Part shown: one piece after another, positions 1-9,694 of the stretch
Numbering within the stretch: position 1 is the first letter of the stretch
Layout: every line of letters begins with the position of its first letter
Assembly (NCBI GenBank): GCA_036250225.1
Contig: JAPZLL010000004.1
Coordinates: forward strand, 806,001 to 870,000
DNA: 64,000 nt
Source: Cercophora sp. LCS_1
Lineage: Eukaryota; Ascomycota; Sordariomycetes; Sordariales; Lasiosphaeriaceae
Direction: 5' to 3'
Made by a program: the position numbers and the translations under genes
The notes under the pieces: model-generated
Told to the model about the DNA's origin: nothing
Databases searched by the model: none
Seen by the model: the letters and a program-made list of their open reading frames with translations, nothing else

Positions 1-697
1 GAGATCCCTTGTCCCTGGCTAATGGGCAAGGCGGGCAGGGCATCCGTCGAATCGCCAAGGTATCCGGGCGCGAGCCGCAGCCAATCCATGCGATGTGAAT
101 GCTTTGCGCCGACCTCAGTTGTCCAATCTGGTGCTTGCAATTGCTTGGGTCGGTGTTCCATTTTCTCCCGATCCGCGACATTCCCAACGGATTCAGAGTT
201 TATTCCGACTCGACAAAGGTTCTGTGGATGGCAGGGGGCCGCGACCCCTCAATTTTGGCTGTGACCAAATCCTCCAGTCAGCGCACCCAGTTGACTTTAC
301 AGGGGGTGCTGATTGGCGCAGGGGCTGCTATTCCTGTACAGAAAGCTGCCTGTGCCAGCGCATCTTCAGGGCATTTTCCTGTACGAGCCGTGCGCCTGAA
401 CCGGGGCCGCTGCCCGGGCGTTCGATGTGGGTGCGTGCGGGTGGTGCCCCAGCCGAATGGAACTGGAGGGAGCATCAGGTCAAACCTTTCGGGAGGAGCA
501 GCAATTGCAAGTAGGTTTAAAATACTTCGACCAAGCGAAATTATGTTCATTACTTCATGTAGATGTAGTACGAAGCCGATGGGCCTCTCAATGATGGTTT
601 CCGAACCGTGCAAACCATGCAGCCAATACCTTTCCCGACGCCTGCGCTATGCAACAATGAGAACGAAGAAGACAAAGCCAACAAAAAAAACTCCAGG
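1..697. other. Left-edge intergenic sequence
   Basis: This stretch lies downstream of the oxysterol-binding protein gene. The open frames here are short, overlap on both strands and resemble nothing I know. I see no RNA gene or repeat. It probably holds the 3' UTR of the neighbouring minus-strand gene. Confidence 0.5.
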
Positions 698-1977
698 TCA
701 GCCAAGAGGTGTCAGAGAACTCCGGTAGGGGCGTTGGGCTTGCCTCTCGGCGACGCGGTTCTTGTCCACCCTCCAGACCCCCTTGGTCTTCTCGTGCCAG
801 AGTCGATGCCCCGTGCCCTCGGCAAGTTTATGGAAGACGTCGTGATCGTCGCCATCCTGCGAGCGGAACAACAGTGGCTCCCACTTCACTCCCTCTGCCG
901 CCTCTCGGGCGCGCATCTGTCGCTGCGCCTGCTCGATCTTGGTCTTCTCGGCAAGGACAGCGCGCATATCACCCGCGGCCATACCGGACAAGACCCCGTG
1001 CCAGGCCTTTCGCGACTCCCACTCGTCTTGCTCATCAAGCGGGGCAATATCCATCGGGGCGGGCGCATTCTCAGGGGCGTCGACCTCGTACACCTCGATA
1101 ACATCACCGGTTCTCGAGTCCTTGACGGTCCACCCTTGACTCCACACGCCGGACGCCTCGTAGATGCTGACCTTCTTAGGGTCGTTCTTGTTGTAGATGC
1201 GTGCCGTGAACGAGTTCCGCTTCCCGCGGATCATGCCTTCTCCCGAAAAATACATCTCGGTGACGAAGCCGGAGCTCGAAACGATGGTGTATGTTCCGGT
1301 GATCTCGGGGTACATGCATCCGCCGAGGAACCCGCGCACCTTGACGTCGGGCAACGGAACAAGATGGTCCTCATCGTAGCGATCGATGTGCACCAACGCG
1401 TGTCCAACCTGGCGGATGTTGACGGCGCCGTTGAACGTCATCTCCACCCTTGCGTACCCGTCGGCGCGAATTCCGTGTTCCCGTTCTGTGATGTGCATCG
1501 CCGTGATGGGCGGGTGGTGCGACACTTGTTCCGCAACCAGGTGTGCGGTGGCCTTGTTCTCTTCATCAGTCCATGAAGCGAAGAAGAGCTCGCCAAGGAA
1601 GGCATTGAGCGGCTTCTTGATGGACACACCAGGGGCGCCGTTGACGTAGAGCTGGCTTCGGAGCGATGTAAGGAACCATCGCAGGACGAGGAGGCTGCGC
1701 TTTTCGGGGTTGCTTTCGAGCGCCGGCGCAGCGAAGACGGCCGGCCGTTGAGCCCAGCAGTGACCGACTTCGACGACGGACGAGGAGGCTAGCAGCGACG
1801 GAGGACCGGTGACGTTGGAGAGATCGCCTTGGACCGTGCCAAGAAACTAGGGTGGTGGTTAGCCCCGACCGCCGAGCTCGGGGGTGAGGGTGAGGGTGTG
1901 TGGGGTGAGGGGTGAGGGGTATCCCGGCGTACCTTGACGAGTTCCCTCAGACGGGACGAAACTGATCTGGCGTCCAT
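698..1977 (-). CDS. Oxysterol-binding protein, Kes1/Osh4 type
   Basis: Short OSBP-related lipid-transfer protein, expected to exchange sterol and PI4P between ER, Golgi and plasma membranes. Exon 1 is 1933-1977 and exon 2 is 698-1846. The 86-nt intron has a GTACGC donor and CTAG acceptor, and the join keeps frame, giving 397 residues. The family signature EQVSHHPP is at about residues 121-128, preceded by a KKPLNAFLGELF block of the sterol pocket. The conserved WFLTSLRSQLY stretch lies just upstream. The C-terminal part carries the usual KTKIEQAQRQMR helix and a WEPLLF segment. There is no PH domain or ankyrin repeat, so it belongs to the short yeast Osh4 class (434 residues in yeast). The ATG at 1977 is favoured because exon 1 reads straight into the donor and a TATATAT lies about 80 nt upstream. 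Family assignment is firm; the exact substrate is inferred. Confidence 0.93.
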
Positions 1978-2057
1978 TGTTTTGCGCAAGAAAGGTATTG
2001 TATGCCGTGGTTTGGCTGTCGATCGGCCTCTTGCGAGCAAAGGGACCAGGCCTCTCC

Positions 2058-2064
2058 TATATAT
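2058..2064 (-). promoter_or_regulatory. TATA box of the oxysterol-binding protein gene
   Basis: TATATAT sits 81-87 nt upstream of the ATG at 1977, a normal place for a fungal TATA box. It is a self-complementary motif, so strand comes from context only. Confidence 0.45.
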
Positions 2065-4639
2065 GGCGGCGGGACAAAGGGGCGCTTGCTAGATTTAGAC
2101 CAAAGTTTGGGCCAAGCGACGCAACAGCAACCTTTTGTGTTTTATCTTTGTCTCAGGGAACTTTAGGGGCCTTTGGCGTGGCAATGTGAACTTCACTCCA
2201 CGTGGTATCCAAACTTGGGCCGGGAATGACGAAAAGAAATCGAGAGGGCCCCAATTCCCGGGGGAGCTGTCGAAGACAACAAGATATGGATGAGAAGGCC
2301 CTCTCGTGTCGGCGTGTTGATACTCCGGACGGGCGAAGCTCATGGTGTGCTGCTCGTCAATGCAGGATGGCCGCGGATGCGAGCCATTCCGGCGCTAACG
2401 ACATGTGTGCCTTCCTCGCAGCCACTGGGCAGTCGACAACGCGCGGCATGGTTAAGCGCGACCAGGAGCATCAAGTTCCCCCACCTTCTTCAATGTCCAA
2501 TGAGGAAACCCGTGGAAACTCGTTCGACGGCGCGTGGATGACTGAGATTGGGCTGTGCAGCCGAGTCTTCGATCTTGCTTCGAGTCCTCGACCAGTCTGC
2601 GCAATTGGCGCTAACATGTTTCAGTTTGTTTCCGGTCATGGCGCGTCGTGGGGCAAGAGACCCTGAAGATTCAACGGCGGGGCTTGTCACATGCTCAAGT
2701 CCCATCCACGTTCACCACCTCATCTTTGCGTCATTCTGCCTGTACGCTCGTATTTTAGACGCCTTGATGACAGGAATTTTCAGCTTCTAAACATGTCCGT
2801 TTGAGCGATGGGCTCCCAATCCCACCTCCCGATCGAGCGATGACGTCCGTGGCGTCTAAGTCCGGCAATGCTGGGACCCGCGAACCTGGAAGTCCCAGGC
2901 CGCTGGGACTTTCTCACACAGCCACGAAACAAAGACGCGTCGCCGACAAACACTGCGGAATATGTCCGTCCCCGAGTCGATATTCGCTCCCTTGCTGGGA
3001 ATCTCCCCGAGGAATGCACAACATCGGGGCGCCTGACCCCCGTGCAATACAATGCTCGGATGGCCCTGTAAGCCTTGGGCTTCTCCACTGGAGTACCTAG
3101 GGGCCCTGTAAGCCCTAGCGTCATCACCAGTTTCCTGCTCGAGAGACTGAAGAGATTTCACATCATCACAGGCGCGAGGGTTCAATCCGACTACGTCCAC
3201 TCGGTGTCTCTACTCTCCTCTTCAGTTTCTACTCGCGACGAAAACCTTTCCTCGTGTTGCGAATTGAGGTGGACATCTTCAACCTCTCCGGGAGCCACGG
3301 CGCATCTGGGACCAGCAGCCGGCCCCGTCCCGTCCCGAGAAGATGGAACCCCCCTGCGCCGGGAGGCGCCGTCCATCAAAACCCATCTCCCACCTCAGGT
3401 TGGTTGTCACAAGCGTCTGGAAGCCTTGGAGCAAGAGCTGTGGTTCTGCTATCCTACTAATACGCCGGGCAATCCATTCCACAAGTCCTCCCCTTCCACC
3501 CCCACCCCACGGCCCTTCAACCCACCGCAGCGAAGCAGCCGCGGGCCTACCCCAAAATTGGCTCATCACTGTCGCCGTCCCCGTCCTTTTTTTCACGACA
3601 ATCCCTTTGATCTCCGCAACGAACCCCGGCCTCCACATCTTCGTCTCTCGCCATAGCGGCCGAGCCTTGGACCTGGCCTCCTCAAGTTTCCTGTGACAGA
3701 TGTCAGGAGAGAAGTGGAAAGTTACACTTCCGCGCCCAAATTGACCACGTCAAAGATGGAAAACACGCCCAACGAATGCTTATATAGCACCAGCCTGGAT
3801 CAAGACATCAAACCCGGCTCCCAAATGGTGGATAATACGTCCGGTTCTGTGTGTTCACAGCCTCAGTCGCATCTGGCACGTGGCGTTCAACGGGGATAGC
3901 AATGGCTCTGACTCAACAGATCGAGGGAATACAATCGAGACGCGGTGGTTACCTTGTTGCTGTGTAAAGGTTACACGGCAGCTAGGCTGCTTACACCTTG
4001 GGATAGGACTAGGGGTATCGTTGGAGCTGACGTTCCGCTTGTGCTGACGATGGTGAATCTGGCGAGACGTCGGACCCAAAGCTCAGGTGGTCCTCAGGTT
4101 AGCCAGGCTGCAACCTGCCAGCCTGTCATGCTGTTCAGATACACAGGAACCATGGTGTTCGACCAGGTATGGTAGCGACCAGCGAGAGGTGATACTGCAG
4201 GGGGTGGAAGTTGGAACCGCACGCTGGGTCTGGGAACACCTGCTCGGAATAGATGCTTGTCGTTTGCTGGGCCACGTCCACCAACTGTCCCCGAGGATGT
4301 CCACCTTTTGTCAGTTGGTAAGGGTGAAACCTGGGGGGAAATAAGAAGCCCAGAAAGCTAGCGGTAGATACCTTGGGACGCTTAGGGGCAGATAGTTATC
4401 CGGGGAGGGTCATGGTAACACGGATAGTGTAAATCTGATCAATGCCACAGTTCGGTCCCATCGAGTGTTCGGTCTCCTTTCCTGACGCTGGTGATGCGCA
4501 ATCTCCAGTCTGGTATTGTGCGAGCGCCATCCCAAGGTCGGAGATCTACCACTGTCTTGCGCCACTCGTGCACAGCAAAGGTCCCAGAGAGTGTTGTCAA
4601 GCAGCTGCGCTCGAGAGTATATATCCTTTCACCCTCACA
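2065..4639. other. Gene-poor intergenic stretch
   Basis: About 2.6 kb without a convincing gene. Open frames of up to about 190 codons occur on both strands, for example 3075-3656, but they overlap one another, are rich in Ser/Pro/Arg and show no domain I recognise. They also lack clear intron structure. I see no RNA gene. A 13-bp motif, GGCCCTGTAAGCC, occurs twice between 3060 and 3120, without further periodicity. Confidence 0.45.
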
Positions 4640-4769
4640 CACCAAGCCCGGCCAACCCTTCACCTTATCCTTTCAAACCTCATACTCAAATCGACCCAGG
4701 ATCACCTCAGGTATGCATTCATTTTCCTTTCCGAGATTCTCTGCGTGTCTCGAGCATCTTTTTTTTCGT

Positions 4770-5110
4770 CTCTCATTTTGCACTAGCAGCACCAAACTAT
4801 GCAAGCAGCAGGAATGTTGTCAGTTAAAAACTTACAAATAACAATATTTTGAACCAGCAGCATTAATTTAAGCGAGCAGTTGCAAGTATATCTGGGAGTA
4901 AAAATTTATACTGGACTTTGCATTTCATTTCAAAACAAAAGTCCGCTTCCCAGATTCACATCCTCGAGGAGCTACTTACAAGATCAAAATTTCGGCAATA
5001 AATTATACGGGTAATAATTCTTGTAGGCAACGGAATAAAAATTAAGCCAAAGGCTATAACTTACCCTGTTCGCAATAAGTCAAAACGATGGCAAATCGTT
5101 CATGTCAGCA
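4770..5110. other. AT-rich island
   Basis: About 340 bp that is visibly AT-rich compared with the GC-rich flanks, with runs such as AATTTAAG, AAATTTATA and AATAAATTATA and stop codons in all frames. In filamentous ascomycetes such islands are often transposon remains mutated by RIP, but no element is recognisable here. A TpA/ApT and CpA+TpG/ApC+GpT index in sliding windows would decide. Confidence 0.4.
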
Positions 5111-5288
5111 TCAACAACCATGACGGGCCAAGTTAGCTTAAACCGGGCAGATACCATTATCGCGACTAAAGAGCAACAACCTGCCACCTGGCCATTTGTT
5201 GGAGCAGGAAAATCTCACTGGCAATGAAAAACTGGGTTAGTAATAACAAGTCGTTCTGGCGACACCAAATTGTTTCGCTCACACTCCA

Positions 5289-6027
5289 TTGTTGCAAGAC
5301 AAAAGCACAAACTCGTCACACAACTGTTACAAGAAACATAAAAGCAGTCTGCTTCTCAACGCTAGGCCTCACGGTGAATACCCTCCCATTGAGAGAGCAA
5401 GGGGCCGCAATTCGCGGCCATGGGGGCGCGCGGCAGTCTCTGTGGAGGCGCCCAGGGCGTTCGATCCTTTGCCGGACGCATTCCCTCGAGATGGAGGCAA
5501 TGCATTGCTCCTACGAAGATCTACCCGGTCAGGGAGGGCTGCGAGGGCCAAGAGAGACAATCTCGTGTCCTCTGAGGACCCTGAGGACTATGTAATAGTG
5601 GGCTAAACACCAGAGGGAAGATTACGAACTGTTGACGGTACCGGGGACGGGGTTGTGGATTGACCGAGATGTAGGAGAGCAAGGGGCAGGGGGTGGCTTA
5701 ATAGGGGCACTTTTTGCGCTTAGATCAGCTTAGGTAGTTCAGAATTGCAATCGCTGTTTCCACAGATACACGTACAAAACGCTGTGAAACTCCACACCGT
5801 GATGGCTTTGTTCGCTAGACTTTGCTATAGTTTACTGGAAGTGTGGGAGGTGGAGCTGCTGGTCAGAGACAGGCTGTTTAAAGGGGTAGCTTATATGCTA
5901 AGCCTATAGTGTACGGGAAAGTGGCGTTTTAGCTGGTGTTTTTGGAATTTTAAATGCGTGGCGCATAGCCTGTATTAGCTATGGCGTACACGTATAAGAA
6001 ACAGGGAGAAAACATATCTTGCATTAG
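5289..6027 (+). mobile_element. Possible LTR-retroelement relic
   Basis: An open frame at 5289-5606 ends in a basic stretch (RRSTRSGRAARAKR) followed by an acidic tail, DPEDYVIVG. That resembles the ends of some retroelement polyproteins. About 60 nt after its stop come purine-rich tracts, the best being AGAGCAAGGGGCAGGGGG, immediately followed by TGGCTTAATAG near 5692. This is the order of a polypurine tract and the start of a 3' LTR. The next 300 bp is AT-richer and holds a TTATAT motif near 5890. No reverse transcriptase, integrase or second LTR is visible, so this is a weak call. A chance open frame in intergenic DNA is the alternative. Confidence 0.2.
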
Positions 6028-6573
6028 CCTGGCCCCTTTAGTAATGCTCTTTGTATCCCTTCTTTCTGGTTCTGTCCAATTCCCCATCGCTCGGCCGCAT
6101 TTCGCTCGACTCAGATCGCTTCCTCCGTCGCTAAACTCATCGTCTTTCTGGCGCTTGACTCCTTTGACTCAAGCAAGCCAAAGACACGGGTAACTTCCTC
6201 CCCAAGCAGTCAGACACGGACACCCCCGATCGCTTCCCGTCACCGTTCAAGTCAAAAGACAATTACCTCGGATCGCAGTCAGACACGGACACCTCCGGAG
6301 ACACGGGCAATCCCTGGATCGCTTGACTCAAGTCTCAACCTCCTGTCGCTGCCGCCTCATTACTCCCGTGTCACCATTAAGCCGCACCCTGAGAAGCCGT
6401 TCTCGGTAGATAACGTCGACCATTGGGTTGTCGAGGGGGCGCCCATGGTGCTTCCGTTCCAGGACGTGTTTCTACGACCGACACAGAGACAGGAGGAGAC
6501 GGATATTGTTCTGACCGAGGACTTTTTGGCTCGGCTGGGCATGAAAACCTGGAAGAGACATACCCTCTCATAG
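6028..6573 (+). pseudogene. Orphan 181-codon open frame without a start codon
   Basis: Open from just after TAG at 6025-6027 to TAG at 6571-6573, with no ATG until 6446. The N-terminal half is Ser/Thr/Pro/Arg-rich and contains the heptad SQTRTPP twice, 23 codons apart, matching a 19-bp DNA repeat spaced 69 bp. The last 65 codons look like folded protein, with segments such as VTIKPHPEKPFSVDNVDHWV and EETDIVLTEDFLARLG. I do not recognise the family. The frame stops exactly where the opposite-strand ubiquitin-hydrolase relic begins, so this looks like a captured or truncated 3' gene fragment. It could instead be the last exon of a gene whose upstream exons are not recognisable. Confidence 0.4.
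6206..6293 (+). repeat. 19-bp direct repeat, 69-bp spacing
   Basis: GCAGTCAGACACGGACACC occurs at 6206-6224 and again at 6275-6293. The spacing is 23 codons, so the copies are in phase with the open frame that contains them. Confidence 0.85.
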
Positions 6574-6961
6574 CGAAAATCAACCTCGTCCTCAGGGTTG
6601 ACAGGAACGTCCGAGTCCCTTTGCAGGGCAGCTGCCTTGTACGCAAATTCCAGCTGCTCGTCTTCTTCAAGAACAGCAGCACGATCTAGCGATTTCAAGG
6701 GCGTACAGGACGTCAGGAGATGAGCCAAATGCGAGCCTGGGACTGCATCAAAAGCTTCGTTAGCATAAAACTGGTACACAGCGTTCGAAAGACGAGGATA
6801 AGTGCGAGGGTCGGGGGCGGGACGAGGGCGAGGAGATGGACGTCGTCTAGTGACAGGACGTCATGGAACTCCAGGGCGCTGGAGAGACCAAGTGTATGAA
6901 CTAGCTCGGGGAGTAGAGTCGGGTTCGATTCGAGAGGCGCGTAACGCTTTCGGCATGGCAT
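6574..6961 (-). pseudogene. Ubiquitin C-terminal hydrolase (UCH) pseudogene
   Basis: The first 57 or so codons from ATG 6961 match the start of UCH-L3/Yuh1 enzymes, with the pattern PLESNP, then ELVHTLGL, then LEFHDVLSLDD, then LALILVF. A second block, PGSHLAHLL...TPLKSLDRAAVLEE...EDEVDF (about 6742 down to 6574), matches the middle of the same family. Between them the roughly 40-60 residues carrying the oxyanion Gln and catalytic Cys (the NNACG region) are missing. What remains is the 3' end of an intron, with TGCTAAC at about 6758-6765 and a TGCAG acceptor at 6743. The two blocks are in different frames, and the region with the catalytic His and Asp is also absent. The gene cannot make an active hydrolase. 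It abuts an unrelated opposite-strand frame at 6573. Confidence 0.75.
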
Positions 6962-7957
6962 GTTGGCGCAGATTGAGCGTGGCGGTAAAGGTCCAACCGG
7001 GCAGGAAATATCGGATCTCTGAGGTCGGCTACCAGCTCCGGCGGCTATGTCTGCTCGCTACAGGGAACCAGCCCAGAGAAAGACTAGGGGAGGTTGGCAC
7101 ATCCAAAGAAGAAATCGCCAAGCCACTCTGGTATGAATTTGGGTGACTGGATGACCGTTCGGTGATGGCACCGACGTTGACAGTCCTCCTGGCATTGCAA
7201 CGCCCCCGGGCACCCTATTGCTCGCCGCTTATGCCAGATGGGCCTAGGATATTGTCGTTTCCAGACAAAGTATTGCTGGGTCGCATTGTTGTTTTTAAAG
7301 CTTCTAATTCGGCCCCTCTAGACTATGCCACTAAATCCTTCACCTCAACAAGCATTTCCGAGTTTCGTTCCATGAGCAAGGTATGGCGCTGCGCTGCTGC
7401 ATCTATCTTTATCTCCAACTGTGATATGCGCAGTCCGTTTCGGGCGCTCGATTTCCTGGGCAGAGTGAGCTAGAAAGTTCTCGGTGCTCCGCTAGCCATT
7501 AGGGGTTCCCCCGTGGACGTACATAATCCCAGAGCTGTTTCTTATGAGAGCCAAACTAGTAGTTGAGTCGGTGACGACCAGCAAAGCCCTGGCGTTGTAT
7601 GTTTTTTTGCCCCTGAGCCATCATCCCCCGTTCTTGCTCCTTTGACCACTTCGGACTTCACCCAAGCACTTGATGGGATGTGAGCTTGGGGGGCATCTGG
7701 CCTGGGAATGATCGAGTTCGAGTCTTCCCGCGAACGAGGGGTGTGGATCTTTTGTGTGCCCCTTTTCGCGAGCCATCAAAGCTTGACCCCTTTGTTGTGG
7801 ATCTGTCACGTGATACCCCTGACTTCCCATCAGCAAGCCTTGTGCAGCATTGGGGAATAAATGGTGAGTTTGCATGTTGTTGTATGAACAAGTGATAGCC
7901 CATAGGAGTAGGATATAGCAAAGACCTATCTTCACAGCCCAGAAACCTCTCAGCCTC
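6962..7957. other. Intergenic, no recognisable gene
   Basis: About 1 kb between the UCH relic and the FAD dehydrogenase. Short frames only, such as 7162-7473 on the plus strand, with no known motif. The segment nearest 7957 is probably the 3' UTR of the dehydrogenase. Confidence 0.45.
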
Positions 7958-9694
7958 TCATAGCCTTGCTGTCTCTTTTCCAACACCCAGCACTTCGTCT
8001 GCCATTGCCCGTCCAGCGGCCCTGCCGGAAAAGATGCATCCACCCAGGAATGTCCCTTCCAGAGACGAATACCCGTGTACACCGCCACCACCAAAGCCAG
8101 CCGCTTCTCCAGCTGCATAAAGCCCCGGGAATGGTGTGCCATCGGCCCTCATGACATTGCTCTTCAAGTCTGTCTCGATGCCTCCGAGCGTCTTTCTCGT
8201 CAGGAGGTTCATGCGAACTGCGATCAAAGGGCCATGTTTCTTGGTATCCTGCAGGCGATGCGGCGGGGCGATGCGGCTCCGTCGATCAGGCCAGTAGGTT
8301 CGCGCCTGGTGAATGAGCATCGCCTGGGCGTCCTTGGAGTAGGTGTTGACGAACTGTCCGTCGCGAGCGTCGACAACTGCCTTGATCTTGTTAAAGTCGA
8401 GGGGTGGCGCGGCACGGTCACCCATTGTGGAGGCGAGCTCGTTCATGCCGGCGACGAGATCCTCGAGGTTGTCGGAGGTCACGAAGTCGGCGCCGTGCTT
8501 GACAAAGTTTTGGACCGGAATCGTGCCTTTGGAGCTGAGCACGCGCTGCAATAGGGTTTGCCACATGCTCTTGCTGGTGATGTCGGGGTTTTGCTCCGAG
8601 CCGGAGAGGGCAAACTCGCGGGCGACGATGGACTGGTCGGTGATGAACCAGGTATAGTCGTAGCCGGTGGCGCAGATGTGTTTGAGGGTGGCGAGCGTGT
8701 CGCAGCCGGGGATGAGGAAAGGGGGGAGACGGTTGCCGGTGGCGTCGAGCCAGAGGGAGGATGGGGCGGGGAGGACGCGGATGCCGTGCCCGGGCCAGAT
8801 GGGGTTCCAGTTTTGGAGACCTTCGGTGTAATGCCACATGCGATCGCGGTTGATGATGTTGGCGCCGGCGAGCTCGGAAATGTCTAGCATCCGGCCGTCG
8901 ACGTGGGCGGGGACGCCGACGACAAAGTGCTTCGGGACGGCGGGGCCGAGTCGGTCAATGGGCCAGTTAGCCTTGACCTTCTCAACGTTACCTCCGATGC
9001 CTCCGGACGAGACGAGGACGGCAGAGCCTAGGATCTCAAACTTATCCACGGCTGTTCTGCTCGACTTGATGCCCCTGGGCGAGTCATCTTCTTCAAGAAC
9101 TCGACCCCTCACGCCAATGGCACGGCCTGTGTCGTCAACCACCAACTCATCGACGACGTGTCTGAACTTGAGCTGGACGATCCCGGCCTTTTCGGCCTTC
9201 TTCACCGGCTCCGCAAAGACTCTTACAACCTCTGGCCCGGTTCCCCAGGTCAGATGGAATCTCGGCACCGAGTTACCATGGCCCTCTGCGCGTCCGTCAC
9301 CCCGCTCGGCCCACCCGACGTTTACGAGGAAGCCCAGCCCCCTCGCCTTGACGTACGACTCCATCTCATCGGTCGCAAAGTTGACAAACGCCTCCGCCCA
9401 GCGGCGCGGCCAGTAGTCCTCCTTGCGATCGAAGCGGGCCGAGCCCATCCAGTCCCGCATCGCCAACTCGCGCGAGTCCTTGATGCCCATGCGGCGCTGC
9501 GCAGCCGAGTCGACGCAAAAGAGGCCGCCCAGGGACCAAAAGGCCTGTCCGCCGAGATTGGCCGCATTTTCCTGGTCGATGATGATGGTGGGGACTTTTC
9601 GCTCCGAGAGCTCAAACGCGGCGACCAGACCGGCTAGGCCGGCGCCGACGATGATGACCGGGCCGTTTGGGGGGTGCGGCGGCGGCGGGGCCAT
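7958..9694 (-). CDS. FAD-dependent dehydrogenase (fumarate reductase/KstD-like)
   Basis: Intact single-exon gene of 578 residues. The N-terminus has the FAD-binding Rossmann motif GAGLAG (residues 17-22) and a GGQAFWSLGGLF stretch. The C-terminus has the matching flavin-capping block GLYAAGEAAGFGGGGVHGY. These define the FAD-binding-2 family (fumarate reductase flavoproteins, 3-ketosteroid dehydrogenases). No signal peptide or membrane segment is seen, so it is probably a soluble oxidoreductase; the substrate cannot be told. The sequence resembles, along its length, the proteins annotated simply as FAD-binding dehydrogenase in actinobacteria, including NRDRMWHYTEG and ALSGSEQNPD. With the absence of introns this suggests transfer from bacteria (inference). 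ATG 9694 has a good context (GGCCATGG on the plus strand) and a TA-rich TTATAATAAGATAAAATAA stretch upstream. Confidence 0.88.
   Translation of the reverse strand: MAPPPPHPPNGPVIIVGAGLAGLVAAFELSERKVPTIIIDQENAANLGGQAFWSLGGLFCVDSAAQRRMGIKDSRELAMRDWMGSARFDRKEDYWPRRWAEAFVNFATDEMESYVKARGLGFLVNVGWAERGDGRAEGHGNSVPRFHLTWGTGPEVVRVFAEPVKKAEKAGIVQLKFRHVVDELVVDDTGRAIGVRGRVLEEDDSPRGIKSSRTAVDKFEILGSAVLVSSGGIGGNVEKVKANWPIDRLGPAVPKHFVVGVPAHVDGRMLDISELAGANIINRDRMWHYTEGLQNWNPIWPGHGIRVLPAPSSLWLDATGNRLPPFLIPGCDTLATLKHICATGYDYTWFITDQSIVAREFALSGSEQNPDITSKSMWQTLLQRVLSSKGTIPVQNFVKHGADFVTSDNLEDLVAGMNELASTMGDRAAPPLDFNKIKAVVDARDGQFVNTYSKDAQAMLIHQARTYWPDRRSRIAPPHRLQDTKKHGPLIAVRMNLLTRKTLGGIETDLKSNVMRADGTPFPGLYAAGEAAGFGGGGVHGYSSLEGTFLGGCIFSGRAAGRAMADEVLGVGKETARL

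Noticed and set aside
608..1576. 322-codon plus-strand frame opposite the oxysterol-binding protein
   Set aside because: Antisense shadow; the minus-strand frame carries the EQVSHHPP signature.
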